Source: Bacteroidaceae bacterium (GTDB lineage: Bacteria > Bacteroidota > Bacteroidia > Bacteroidales > Bacteroidaceae). From it: 64,000 nt of DNA. Numbering within the stretch: the first letter of the stretch is position 1; every line of letters starts with the position of its first letter. The translations under genes and the position numbers were made by a program. The DNA is taken from NCBI GenBank assembly GCA_024398515.1, contig JAKSIZ010000003.1:1-64000 (forward strand), written 5' to 3'. Shown here in pieces: positions 24,955-34,448 of the stretch. The notes beneath the pieces are model-generated. The model was not told the DNA's origin. It was given only the letters and a program-made list of their open reading frames with translations, and ran no database searches.

Positions 24955-27327
24955 ATGAAACATACATTTATTTTTGTAACACTATTGCTGTATTCAGTCA
25001 TTGCAACAGCTACGACATGGAACTTTAGGAAGACATCGTCATCGGACCTTTCTTTAGTTGCTGCCGACGCTGCAAACTGGAACGAGGGAAGTAAATACTA
25101 CGACAATATCAACGCCATTGTCAATGCACCTCTCATTGCTGAAGGTGAAGAATTGGAGTATGCAAAAGGGCTGGTGTTCACTGCCGTGGCAAAAGGCGTG
25201 AGAATAAACAATGGCGTAAACCGCATGTGGATCAACGGCAAGACTACCATAACCATTCCCAACGCCAAGGCTGGCGACATAGTTGAAGTGACTTACGCCA
25301 ACTCGGGCGACGGTTCGCGTGGACTTTACGGCACAAACCTCTTAGTCATCTCAGGCACTCTCAACACCGGAATAACAAAAGGGAATGAGGTTACCGCAAC
25401 ATGTAGCGTAGTGGCTGACGGCAATGTAGTGCTTGCTGCCAACGATGGTGCACTTTATTTCTACTCATTATCGTGCAAGGCTCCAGGGGAAAACGACAAC
25501 GACAAAAGCGTTACAACCTATTACAACCAAGCAATAGATGCCTCAAAGAATCAGATTGCAATTACTCTCGGCAACCATGACATGCGCTATTACGACACTG
25601 AAAACATCGCATCTATAAACCTCATGCACGATACGGTGCGCATTACTCCAAAGGATATTGATGGTTTCGACCTGCTGACAGGAGCCAATAACATTACGTT
25701 CCGAAAGGGCGAAGGCACTCCTTCCGGCACATTTGAATCCTCACCAGGACAAGTTGAAATCACCGAGGCACGCGGTTGGTTGGAAAGTGCATACGTTAAG
25801 TTCAACCTTCTTGAAGGCGCTTCTTCATATAATATATATATAATAGGTGGCGAATACGACGAATACACTAAGATTGACCATGAGCTTGTGCGCAACTATG
25901 GCACCTATGGACGTGCCGACATGGTAGGGTTGCGAGCAGGAACTTACGCCATGAAAGTTGTTCCGGTAGCCGATGGAAAGGAACTCGCTGATGCTGCAAA
26001 CGAGGCGAAAGACCTTGAAGTGCGTAATTACTTGCGCACAAACTTTGCCCATTTCAACCTTAACAACACAGGTGTAGGGGCATACAACATTGACGGAACG
26101 CTCAAAGATGGTGCCAAAGTCTTTTACGTCACAAGCCAGACGGCAAAGACCATAACCACCGATGTCATCACAAGCAGCAAGGGCGCAAAGACGCAAGGAG
26201 TGGGAATACAAACCATTCTCGACCTCTACATGAAGGGTTACGACTCCACGCCAATAGACTTCCGCATCATCGGATGCATTGAAAAAAGCGACCTCGACAA
26301 GATTTCAAGTTCCAGTGAAGGACTGCAAGTGAAGGACAACAAACCAAGTTTCGGCACCAAGTTCCTCAACATTACAATCGAAGGAATAGGCGATGATGCC
26401 ACCACAAGCGGCTTTGGATTTCTCCTCCGTGGCGTTGGTGGAGTGGAATTACGCAACTTTGCAAACATGAATTGCATGGACGACTGCGTGTCGATCGACA
26501 CTAACAACTCGTTTGTATGGATACACAACATGGACTTTTTCTACGGCAAGCCTGGCTCTGACGGCGACCAAGCAAAGGGCGACGGAACGGTTGACATCAA
26601 GGGAAACTCAAAGCAAATCACCGTCTCTGCCTGTCATTTCTGGGATTGCGGCAAGACTTCGCTATGCGGAATGACGAGCGAAAGCGGTCCGAACTACATT
26701 GACTACGACCACAACTGGTTTGATCATTCCGACTCACGACATGCAAGGGTACGCACAATGAGTGTTCATATCTGGAACAACTACTTCGATGGCGTGAGCA
26801 AGTATGGCGTAGGAGCAACGATGGGAAGCTCCGTGTATGTTGACCACAACTATTTCCGCAACTGCAATTCGCCGATGCTTATCTCTCAACAAGGCCGTGA
26901 TGCCGAGGGCAGCGGCACATTCTCTGGCGAGGATGGAGGCATGATAAAGAGTTTCCGCAACGTCTTTGCCGAACGCTCAAAGAACTTCTGCAACTACACA
27001 CAGCTCACTCCTGGCTATGCCGACAACTTTGACTGTTACGAGGTTAACTCGGAAACGGAGCAAGTTCCTGCCTCTGTGGTTTGCAAGGTTGGCGGTACGC
27101 CATACAATAATTTCGATACAAATCCCGAACTGTTTTACGAATACAACCCCGACGAGACCTTGCAAGTGCCTTACATCGTCACTGGATGGTATGGTGCCGG
27201 AAGAATGGGCAAGGGCGATTTTCAATGGAAATTCGACAACACGACCGAAGACAACAACTACGACGTCATACCAGAACTGAAGAGTGCAATTGAAAATTAC
27301 AAGTCATCATTCGTTGGATTCTTTTAA
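24955..27327 (+). CDS. Secreted pectate lyase (PL1 family)
   Basis: 790 aa from ATG 24955 (MKHTFIFVTLLLYSVIATA), signal peptide. Residues ~20-170 form a beta-rich domain. A fibronectin-III-like segment (~250-340, AYVKFNLLEGASSYNIYI) follows. The catalytic beta-helix spans ~375-700: 'MNCMDDCVSIDTNNSFVWIH' with the Asp-rich calcium site, 'GDGTVDIKGNSKQITVSAC' and 'DHSDSRHARVR', carrying the conserved Arg. This cleaves de-esterified pectin by beta-elimination outside the cell. It has its own promoter and stands apart from the lyase operon at 8-16 kb, though the substrates overlap. There is no Prevotella-type tail. Confidence 0.85.
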   Translation: MKHTFIFVTLLLYSVIATATTWNFRKTSSSDLSLVAADAANWNEGSKYYDNINAIVNAPLIAEGEELEYAKGLVFTAVAKGVRINNGVNRMWINGKTTITIPNAKAGDIVEVTYANSGDGSRGLYGTNLLVISGTLNTGITKGNEVTATCSVVADGNVVLAANDGALYFYSLSCKAPGENDNDKSVTTYYNQAIDASKNQIAITLGNHDMRYYDTENIASINLMHDTVRITPKDIDGFDLLTGANNITFRKGEGTPSGTFESSPGQVEITEARGWLESAYVKFNLLEGASSYNIYIIGGEYDEYTKIDHELVRNYGTYGRADMVGLRAGTYAMKVVPVADGKELADAANEAKDLEVRNYLRTNFAHFNLNNTGVGAYNIDGTLKDGAKVFYVTSQTAKTITTDVITSSKGAKTQGVGIQTILDLYMKGYDSTPIDFRIIGCIEKSDLDKISSSSEGLQVKDNKPSFGTKFLNITIEGIGDDATTSGFGFLLRGVGGVELRNFANMNCMDDCVSIDTNNSFVWIHNMDFFYGKPGSDGDQAKGDGTVDIKGNSKQITVSACHFWDCGKTSLCGMTSESGPNYIDYDHNWFDHSDSRHARVRTMSVHIWNNYFDGVSKYGVGATMGSSVYVDHNYFRNCNSPMLISQQGRDAEGSGTFSGEDGGMIKSFRNVFAERSKNFCNYTQLTPGYADNFDCYEVNSETEQVPASVVCKVGGTPYNNFDTNPELFYEYNPDETLQVPYIVTGWYGAGRMGKGDFQWKFDNTTEDNNYDVIPELKSAIENYKSSFVGFF

Positions 27328-27397
27328 ATAGAAGCGCGAAACAGACAAAAATCCGTCGTATAGACGCTTGCACAATGCGAAATGACTGCAATAATTC

Positions 27398-28075
27398 TTA
27401 CTTCTTGTTGCGGCGGCGGAAGCATTTTTCCATTGTGCAAAGGCGGCAAGAGTAGTCGAGTTTACGCACATTCTCGCCTATTCCTATCACTCCGCTTACC
27501 GATTTTATAGGTATCATCAGGCTCGAAGGAGTGAGAGAAACGCCACAAGTCTCGCCTTCAAACAATGGGAATAAACGTTGTTGTTGACTGACATGCCACC
27601 CACAATAGCCTGGACTGAAGCGATTGGTGTGGAAAAGTCCACGCAGTTTCAGTTCGTCTTCAAGAAAAACCTCCATTTCATCGGCACATTTCTCTGCTAT
27701 GACACTGCCTATGGAATCGACGGCAAACGTCTTGAAAATGTCGCCTTCTGCCTTTAGTTTCTCTTGATATTCCATGAATTCTATGCCGGCAGTACATATA
27801 AAAAAGCCGAATTCATCGCTATTTTTCAGTTGATGCGCTATTATCTTTCCAATGTCGAAAACGGTATCGTCACCGACTTTGAGCGTTTCGCCGTCCAAAG
27901 TTCCACACCTTATTATATATATAAGACGCGGACGGAGCAGCGAACGGATGTCTCTCAACAGCAAATCTATCTCTTCTGCCGTCTGCCGATCAGGCAAACT
28001 TTCGCCATACTGCATTGATTCATACACCTCACGCAGCGTTATCTCCAAGTCGTCAAAACACAGTTCCCGATACAT
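27398..28075 (-). CDS. Vitamin B12-dependent methionine synthase activation-domain protein
   Basis: 225 aa from ATG 28075 (MYRELCFDDLEITLREV). The fold motifs 'FSPGYCGWHVSQQQRLFPLF' and 'SLTPSSLMIPIKSVSGVIGIG' match the C-terminal activation domain of MetH, which binds S-adenosylmethionine. The end 'CRLCTMEKCFRRR' has three Cys. As a stand-alone activation domain it should help reactivate cobalamin bound to a separate methionine synthase; metH itself is not in the window. Confidence 0.83.
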   Translation of the reverse strand: MYRELCFDDLEITLREVYESMQYGESLPDRQTAEEIDLLLRDIRSLLRPRLIYIIRCGTLDGETLKVGDDTVFDIGKIIAHQLKNSDEFGFFICTAGIEFMEYQEKLKAEGDIFKTFAVDSIGSVIAEKCADEMEVFLEDELKLRGLFHTNRFSPGYCGWHVSQQQRLFPLFEGETCGVSLTPSSLMIPIKSVSGVIGIGENVRKLDYSCRLCTMEKCFRRRNKK

Positions 28076-28175
28076 TATATTTTGTAATTTTCACATTTTA
28101 CATTGTATATTTATGATTACCTCAACGCCAAACATACCATAAACATACAATTTACGCCATACAATTTACAAATAA

Positions 28176-30011
28176 TTACAGACTTTGCATGTCGTTTAGT
28201 TTCTTGTAATATCCGTTTCGTGCTATGAGTTCCTCGTGTGTGCCACGCTCAACTATCTGCCCTTCGTGCAAGACACATATCTCATCGGCATTGCGAATGG
28301 TCGATAGACGGTGGGCGATTGCTATTGTTGTGCGCGACTTCATAAGGCGTTCGAGTGCATCCTGCACCAGTCGTTCGCTCTCAGTGTCGAGTGCTGAAGT
28401 GGCTTCGTCGAGTATCAGGATAGGCGGATTCTTCAATATCGCACGTGCGATGCTCACTCTTTGTCGCTGTCCACCAGACAAACGGCAGCCCCGATCGCCT
28501 ATATTAGTGTCGTAACCCTGCTCCATTTCCATGATAAATTCATGCGCATTGGCTATCTTGGCAGCCTCAACGACTTGTTCCTTCGTGGCATTGTCAACGC
28601 CAAAAGCTATGTTGTTATATACCGTATCGTTGAACAGAATTGCTTCCTGATTCACGTTTCCTATCAGACTTCGAAGCGAATTTATCGTCAAATCCCTTAT
28701 ATCAACGCCGTCGATCGATATACTTCCCTGCTGAATATCATGGAAACGAGGGATGAGATCGACCAGTGTTGACTTGCCAGACCCCGACTGTCCTACCAGC
28801 GCAATAGTCTTTCCCTTTGGAATAACGAGGTTAATACCATGCAGGATTTGCTTCTGTTCGTTGTAGCTGAAATCAACGTTGCTGAACTCGATTGAATGCT
28901 CAAAATCATCGATTTCATCGGCATTTTCTTTCTCAGTGATTTTATTCGTTGCGTTGAGTATCTTGTTAATTCGCTCCATTGAAGCCATACCTTTCTGAAT
29001 ACTGTAGCCTGCTTTCGATATATCTTTCAGTGGTTGCAGGGTGGAATATAGTATCACGAGGTAATAAATGAACGTGCTGGCGTCGATAGGCGACTGTCCG
29101 GAGAAGATGAGCATACCGCCAAACCATAGCACAACGACTATCATACACGTGCCGAGGAACTCGCTTACTGGGTGAGCAGCTGACTGTCGGATGCTCACAA
29201 GCATATCTGCACGGCGGTATTCATTGTTTACTGCAAGGTAACGGTCGCGCATTTTCTTCTCAGCCACAAACGCCTTGATGATGCGAAGTCCCCCAAGTGT
29301 TTCCTCGATTTGACTTATTCCCTCGCTCAACTTCTGCTGTACGTAGAGCGACTTCGACTTAAGTTTCTTGCCTATGGCACCGATGCCAAACGCTAAAAGA
29401 GGCACTACAAACAGCGTGAACAACGTAAGTTCCCAACTGATATAAAACATTGTTCCGATATAGACGATAATCAGAATTGGGTTCTTTATCAGTGCATCTA
29501 TCGAGTTTCCTATCGATGAGTTCACCTCGTTCACGTCGGAAGTGACGCGAGTCAGTATGTCGCCCTTCTTCTCTTCGGTGAAGAACGAGAGCGGAAGCTT
29601 CAATATCTTCTTGTAAATCTTGTTGCGGATGTCGCGCACGATACCCGTAGTGATAGGAATGAGCGTAGCACTGCCGCCGAAGTATGCCGCTGTCTTGAGC
29701 AGTGTAAGAAACGCCAGGATTGCGCCGAAGAGCAGCATGGCTGTTGCAGGCGAATACAGGTCGATGAGCTGCTGCGAGTAGTAGTAGCCGTTGTTGATGG
29801 CTATCTCCTTGAAGTCCATGCCCTCGGCATCCCACGGAATAAGCGAGTATTTCGTCTGGTCAACCTTGAAAAGTATGTTGAGTATCGGCAACAGCAGTGC
29901 AAATGAAAAGATGTTGAGCACCGCACTGAGTATGTTCATAACGAACGTCCACACCACGTTCATCCGGTAAGGGCGAATGTATCCGCCCATAAGCTTGAAA
30001 AACTCTCTCAT
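28176..30011 (-). CDS. MsbA-like ABC exporter (membrane and ATPase fused)
   Basis: 611 aa from ATG 30011 (MREFFKLMGGYIRPYRM). Six membrane segments (~1-320), then the ATPase with Walker A 'VGQSGSGKST', signature 'LSGGQRQRVSIARA', Walker B 'ILILDEATSALD' and H-loop 'IAIAHRLST'. This half-transporter architecture matches MsbA-type lipid flippases and multidrug exporters. An inner-membrane lipid A or lipid-linked substrate is likely; the exact cargo is not certain. A TAtcTTTG box on the minus strand lies at 30035-30042. Confidence 0.88.
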   Translation of the reverse strand: MREFFKLMGGYIRPYRMNVVWTFVMNILSAVLNIFSFALLLPILNILFKVDQTKYSLIPWDAEGMDFKEIAINNGYYYSQQLIDLYSPATAMLLFGAILAFLTLLKTAAYFGGSATLIPITTGIVRDIRNKIYKKILKLPLSFFTEEKKGDILTRVTSDVNEVNSSIGNSIDALIKNPILIIVYIGTMFYISWELTLFTLFVVPLLAFGIGAIGKKLKSKSLYVQQKLSEGISQIEETLGGLRIIKAFVAEKKMRDRYLAVNNEYRRADMLVSIRQSAAHPVSEFLGTCMIVVVLWFGGMLIFSGQSPIDASTFIYYLVILYSTLQPLKDISKAGYSIQKGMASMERINKILNATNKITEKENADEIDDFEHSIEFSNVDFSYNEQKQILHGINLVIPKGKTIALVGQSGSGKSTLVDLIPRFHDIQQGSISIDGVDIRDLTINSLRSLIGNVNQEAILFNDTVYNNIAFGVDNATKEQVVEAAKIANAHEFIMEMEQGYDTNIGDRGCRLSGGQRQRVSIARAILKNPPILILDEATSALDTESERLVQDALERLMKSRTTIAIAHRLSTIRNADEICVLHEGQIVERGTHEELIARNGYYKKLNDMQSL

Positions 30012-30125
30012 ACGAAAAACAATTATTCAGGGTGCAAAGATAGTAAAAAATTTGGTATCCACCACTTCCAATTTGTCATTTATTTGAATTTTTCTTGCAG
30101 GTTGACGTTAATCGTTGCTCAGGCC

Positions 30126-30274
30126 GAACGCTATGCTTTCGCGGGACGAACGCTTAAGTCGGAAAAACATTGCAGCAATGTTGGTCCGAACATTGCTCCA
30201 ATGTTGGAGTCAACATTGCTGCAATGTTTGGCGAAGTATAAAGGTCGTTCTGAGAAAGCATAACGCACGAGTTG
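30126..30274. repeat. Tri-palindrome element B with inverted arms
   Basis: Palindromes AACATTGC-n-GCAATGTT at 30166-30182, 30189-30205 (one base altered) and 30212-30228; spacers GGTCCG and GGAGTC; period 23 bp. Left arm GCTATGCTTTC...CGAACGCTTAAG (30130-30158). The right arm 30234-30270 reads, as its complement, GTTATGCTTTC...CGACCTTTATA. The element lies between divergent genes, so it is not a simple terminator. The rest of the 380-bp gap holds the two promoters. Confidence 0.9.
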
Positions 30275-30315
30275 CAGAAAACAAAGCGTCGTTTCTATAA
30301 ATAATGTTTAATTTC

Positions 30316-30346
30316 TTTGCATTATCAACAAAATATAGTAATTTTG
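30316..30346 (+). promoter_or_regulatory. Promoter of the DUF2723 gene
   Basis: TTTG (30316-30319), 19 nt, TAatTTTG (30339-30346). It overlaps the first in-frame start codon (30317), so ATG 30392 is used. Confidence 0.8.
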
Positions 30347-30391
30347 CAAACGCTTCAAAAACGAGGTATAACATATTATAATAATAGAAGT

Positions 30392-33300
30392 ATGAAACAG
30401 TACAATCTGGTGAACAACATTCTTGGTTGGGTATGCTTTGGCATCGCAGCCTTCGTGTATTGTTCTACCATCGAACCGACAGCAAGTTTCTGGGACTGCC
30501 CAGAGTTTATCACAACAGGCTACAAGCTTGAAGTAGGTCACCCACCTGGCGCACCGTTCTTCATGCTCACAGCCAATCTTTTCTCACAGTTTGTAAGCGA
30601 CCCGACACAGGTTGCACGCATGGTGAACACGATGAGTGCCCTGCTCAGTGCGTCGTGTATCATGTTCCTGTTCTGGACCATTACGCACCTTACACGCAAG
30701 CTCTTCGAAGGCGAGGGCAAGCAGATGTCGTTGTCGCAGACGATTGCAGTGATGGGCAGTGGCGTTGCAGGCGCATTGATCTACACATTCAGCGACACAT
30801 TCTGGTTCTCGGCAGTCGAGGGTGAGGTGTATGCTTACTCTTCTGCATTCACGGCAGTAGTGTTCTGGCTGATACTGAAATGGGAAAACCATGCCGACGA
30901 ACCGCACAGTGACCGCTGGTTAGTGCTTATTGCCTACCTCACAGGACTGTCAATCGGCGTCCATCTATTGAACCTGCTTTGCATTCCAGCCATTGTATTG
31001 GTATGGTATTACAAGCGTTACCCTAATGCAAATGCGAAGGGTAGCCTCGTGGCATTGGCTGTTTCAGTGGTACTCATAGCCGCAGTTCTCTATGGTATAG
31101 TGCCTGGTATCGTAAAGGTTGGCGGATGGTTTGAGCTGTTCTTTGTGAATACTCTCGGCATGAAGTTCAACTCTGGAGTCATCGTTTACCTTATTCTGCT
31201 CGTGGCTTGCGTAATCTGGGCGATATACGAATGCTACACCCAGAAGAGCCAAAAGCGTGAAAACATATCGTTCGTAGCGTCGATAGCCATGCTTGGTATC
31301 CCGTTCTACGGTCACGGAGTGGCTTCAATCGTCATAGGCATAGTGATAATCGCACTGCTCGCATTGGTAGTCCGCATGAAGAAAAGCGGTCAGAAAGTCG
31401 TTTCATCACGCATAAAGAGCACCGCACTTTTGGCTATGCTGATGATTATGATAGGCTATTCATCGTATGCAGTAATAGTAATCCGCTCATCGGCAAACCC
31501 TCCTATGGACCAGAATAGCCCTGAGGACATCTTCACATTAGGCGAATATCTCGGCCGTGAACAGTACGGCGACCGTCCTTTGTTCTATGGTCAGGCATAT
31601 ACATCACAGGTGAAACTCGAAGCGGAAGGCAACATCTGCAAGCCTGTAATGACTGAAGGCGCCCCTGTTTATCAGCGCAAGGAGAAGGCAAGTGCCGACG
31701 AAAAGGATAGTTATTTCGTTGTCCGTCACAAGAGCAACTATGTGTATGCACAGAATATGCTGTTCCCTCGAATGCACGATTCAGGTCATACCGAGGCATA
31801 CGAAAGCTGGATGGGAGGCGTTGAAGGCGTGCAAGTGCCTTACGACCGTTGTGGAGAGAACGTAATGGTAAAGGTGCCTACGCAGATTGAGAACATCAGG
31901 TTCTTCCTCTCTTACCAATGCAACTTCATGTATTGGCGTTATTTCATGTGGAACTTTGCAGGTCGTCAGAACGATTTGCAGGGTAATGGCGAACTGGAAC
32001 ATGGCAACTGGATAACAGGTATTCCGTTCATCGACAATGCCCGTTTGGGTAATCAGGAGCTGTTACCAGACGATTTGAAGAACAACAAGGGGCACAATGT
32101 ATTCTACTGTTTGCCTCTGTTGCTCGGACTTTTCGGCTTGTTCTGGCAGGCTTATAAGGGCAAACGAGGCATCCGTCAGTTCTGGGTTGTATGCTTCCTG
32201 TTCTTCATGACAGGCCTTGCAATCGTCGTTTACCTCAACCAGACACCACAGCAACCACGTGAACGTGACTATGCTTATGCCGGTTCATTCTATGCTTTCG
32301 CCATCTGGTGCGGCATGGGTGTGGCTGCTTTATTCGACTGGTTGAAGAAGTTTAAGGTTAATCCACTTGCTGCAGCAGCGGTAGTTTCAATCATTGGAAT
32401 CATCGTTCCAGTGCAGATGGCTTCACAAACATGGGACGATCACGACCGCAGCGGACGCTATTGCTGCCGCGACTTCGGTCAGAATTACCTTAGCACTCTG
32501 CAAGAAGGAAGCAATCCTATCATATTTACCAACGGCGACAACGATACTTTCCCGCTTTGGTATAACCAGGATACAGAGGGCTTCCGCACCGATGCAAGGG
32601 TTTGTAACCTCAGTTATTTGCAGACAGATTGGTATATTGACCAGATGCTTCGCCCTGCTTACGACTCTCCTTCACTGCCAATATCATGGGAGAGATTGGA
32701 GTATTGTGCGGGCACAAACGAGTATGTAGAGGTTCGTCCGGATGCAAAGGCAACGATACTTTCATACTACGAACAAAACCCTGAAGCAGCAAAGAAGGCA
32801 TTTGGCGACGAGCCGTTTGAGTTGAAGAACATACTGAAATACTGGGTTCGCAGCAAGGATGAGAACTATCACTTCATTCCTACAGACACGATTTACCTTG
32901 CGATAGACAAGGAGGCTGTGAAGAAGAGCGGTATGCTCATGGCATCAGACTCGATACCTGACAAGATGACAATCTCCCTTGCAGGCAAGCGTGCGCTTTA
33001 TAAGGGCGACCTCATGATACTGGAAATGCTTGCAAACAGCAACTGGACACGTCCTATTTACGTAGCTGTGACCGTAGGAAGCGAGAACTATCTCAACCTT
33101 GGTGACAATATTATTAAGGAAGGACTCGCAAGCCGCATCAGTCCGTTTACCACGAAGAACCCTGACGTAAAGGACTTCGACATTGACAGAATGTATGACA
33201 ACTTGATGCATAAGTATAAGTTTGGCGGACTTGAAAAGGAAGGTCTTTACCTTGACGAAACGGTGACTCGTATGTGTTGGACACACCGTCGCCTCTATGC

Positions 33301-33697
33301 AGAGCTTGCTCTCAACCTCATAAAAGACAATCGCCGCAAGGAAGCAGCAGAGGTTTTGCAGTATGTTGACAAGCATATTCCTGAATATAACCTGCCAATC
33401 AGCTTCCACAGTGGTTCGCTCGACATGGCAAATGCCTATTCAGAACTTGGAATGAGCAAGGAAGCAATGCACATTGCAAAGGCTTTGATTAACAATTCTG
33501 ACCAGTATCTGCGTTGGTATCTTAGCCTCGACCAGAAGCAATTTGAAGGCAGTATGCGTGATTGTTGGATGCACATCTATATATTCCATCAAGCCCTGAT
33601 GATAGCAGAAAAGGCTGACCAAGCGTATGCAAAGAGCATGGAAGAAAAGTTCAATGGGTACAATATGGTCTATCAGCAACGTGGTGGAACAATGTAA
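30392..33697 (+). CDS. DUF2723 membrane protein (GT-C glycosyltransferase-like)
   Basis: 1101 aa from ATG 30392 (MKQYNLVNNILGWVCFG). The opening 'PTASFWDCPEFITTGYKLEV' and 'GHPPGAPFFMLTANLF' are diagnostic of DUF2723, which is related to protein O-mannosyltransferases and other GT-C enzymes. About 11-12 membrane helices span residues ~10-700 and include 'NQTPQQPRERDYAYAGSFYA'. A soluble periplasmic region follows, with TPR-like helices near the end (~1000-1080). It probably glycosylates envelope proteins or lipids. The polysaccharide deacetylase gene follows 139 bp downstream. Confidence 0.83.
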   Translation: MKQYNLVNNILGWVCFGIAAFVYCSTIEPTASFWDCPEFITTGYKLEVGHPPGAPFFMLTANLFSQFVSDPTQVARMVNTMSALLSASCIMFLFWTITHLTRKLFEGEGKQMSLSQTIAVMGSGVAGALIYTFSDTFWFSAVEGEVYAYSSAFTAVVFWLILKWENHADEPHSDRWLVLIAYLTGLSIGVHLLNLLCIPAIVLVWYYKRYPNANAKGSLVALAVSVVLIAAVLYGIVPGIVKVGGWFELFFVNTLGMKFNSGVIVYLILLVACVIWAIYECYTQKSQKRENISFVASIAMLGIPFYGHGVASIVIGIVIIALLALVVRMKKSGQKVVSSRIKSTALLAMLMIMIGYSSYAVIVIRSSANPPMDQNSPEDIFTLGEYLGREQYGDRPLFYGQAYTSQVKLEAEGNICKPVMTEGAPVYQRKEKASADEKDSYFVVRHKSNYVYAQNMLFPRMHDSGHTEAYESWMGGVEGVQVPYDRCGENVMVKVPTQIENIRFFLSYQCNFMYWRYFMWNFAGRQNDLQGNGELEHGNWITGIPFIDNARLGNQELLPDDLKNNKGHNVFYCLPLLLGLFGLFWQAYKGKRGIRQFWVVCFLFFMTGLAIVVYLNQTPQQPRERDYAYAGSFYAFAIWCGMGVAALFDWLKKFKVNPLAAAAVVSIIGIIVPVQMASQTWDDHDRSGRYCCRDFGQNYLSTLQEGSNPIIFTNGDNDTFPLWYNQDTEGFRTDARVCNLSYLQTDWYIDQMLRPAYDSPSLPISWERLEYCAGTNEYVEVRPDAKATILSYYEQNPEAAKKAFGDEPFELKNILKYWVRSKDENYHFIPTDTIYLAIDKEAVKKSGMLMASDSIPDKMTISLAGKRALYKGDLMILEMLANSNWTRPIYVAVTVGSENYLNLGDNIIKEGLASRISPFTTKNPDVKDFDIDRMYDNLMHKYKFGGLEKEGLYLDETVTRMCWTHRRLYAELALNLIKDNRRKEAAEVLQYVDKHIPEYNLPISFHSGSLDMANAYSELGMSKEAMHIAKALINNSDQYLRWYLSLDQKQFEGSMRDCWMHIYIFHQALMIAEKADQAYAKSMEEKFNGYNMVYQQRGGTM

Positions 33698-33714
33698 AAA
33701 CTGAGGTCACAACT

Positions 33715-33764
33715 TCGAGTTCTCGATGCTTCGTGGTTCGAGAACTCGAATTCTCGAGAACTTG
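33715..33764. repeat. TCGAG-rich inverted repeats F
   Basis: TTCGAGTTCTCGA (33715-33727) is inverted as TCGAGAACTCGAA, and a palindrome TTCTCGAGAA follows directly. The layout recalls a tri-palindrome, but the regular 6-bp spacing is missing, so I keep it separate. Confidence 0.6.
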
Positions 33765-33774
33765 TAATCGGCTT

Positions 33775-33812
33775 GCCGCTTTCACAAAGCCTGAAAGGCG
33801 ACTGAAAGAAAT
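33775..33812. repeat. Third copy of the CCGCTTTCAC stem-loop repeat
   Basis: GCCGCTTTCACAAAGCC then TGAAAGGCGACTGAAAGAAA. It matches the pair at 8276-8358 with only a few changes and is the most symmetric copy. Confidence 0.65.
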
Positions 33813-33836
33813 CTCGAGCCCTCAAAAAACAAAACA

Positions 33837-34448
33837 ATGTTTATAGAACAACCAGCAATGTGGTTGCGTTGGCTTTCGCCTACTGCAACTTGGAGAATGG
33901 ATCATGGCGAGAAGGCAGTATATCTGACCTTCGATGATGGTCCTATTCCTCAAGCTACGCCTTTCATTCTCGACACGCTGAGAAACTATGGCATCAAGGC
34001 AACTTTCTTCATGGTTGGCGATAACGTGAGGAAATATCCTGAACTCTTTGAGCAGATAAAGGCTGAAGGACATCTGGTCGGCAACCATACGTTCAACCAC
34101 TGGAGTGGGTATAAGCACGGCACAATCAGCTATATTAATAATGTGAAACGTGCAAATGAGTTGATTGGATCGCACCTTTTCCGCCCACCATACGGATGGA
34201 TGAAACCCGAACAACGACTGTGGGTGACTAACCATTTCAAGATTGTAATGTGGGACGTTGTCACTCGTGACTATAGCAAGCGTACGAATGCAGCCGACGT
34301 GGTCAACATTGTAAAGCGTTACACTCGCAATGGAAGCATAATAACTTTCCATGATTCAAAGCGCAGCATTGAGAAACTACACACTGCATTGCCCGAAAGT
34401 ATTGAGTGGCTGAAACAGGAAGGTTATGAGTTCAAGATATTTAAGTAA
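33837..34448 (+). CDS. Polysaccharide deacetylase (NodB-like)
   Basis: 203 aa from ATG 33837 (MFIEQPAMWLRWLSPTA). NodB motifs in order: 'YLTFDDGP' (metal/catalytic Asp), 'GNHTFNHW' (metal His), 'LFRPPYGWMKP', 'VMWDVVTRD' and 'GSIITFHDS' (catalytic His). It likely removes N-acetyl groups from cell-wall or glycan sugars. No signal peptide is evident, so it may be cytoplasmic or membrane-associated. Its end overlaps queG by 23 bp, showing translational coupling. Confidence 0.88.
   Translation: MFIEQPAMWLRWLSPTATWRMDHGEKAVYLTFDDGPIPQATPFILDTLRNYGIKATFFMVGDNVRKYPELFEQIKAEGHLVGNHTFNHWSGYKHGTISYINNVKRANELIGSHLFRPPYGWMKPEQRLWVTNHFKIVMWDVVTRDYSKRTNAADVVNIVKRYTRNGSIITFHDSKRSIEKLHTALPESIEWLKQEGYEFKIFK

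Noticed and set aside
30166..30228. Tri-palindromes as ordinary terminators
   Set aside because: Element B lies between divergent genes and A lies upstream of a promoter, so termination cannot explain all of them. D and E may still terminate secondarily.
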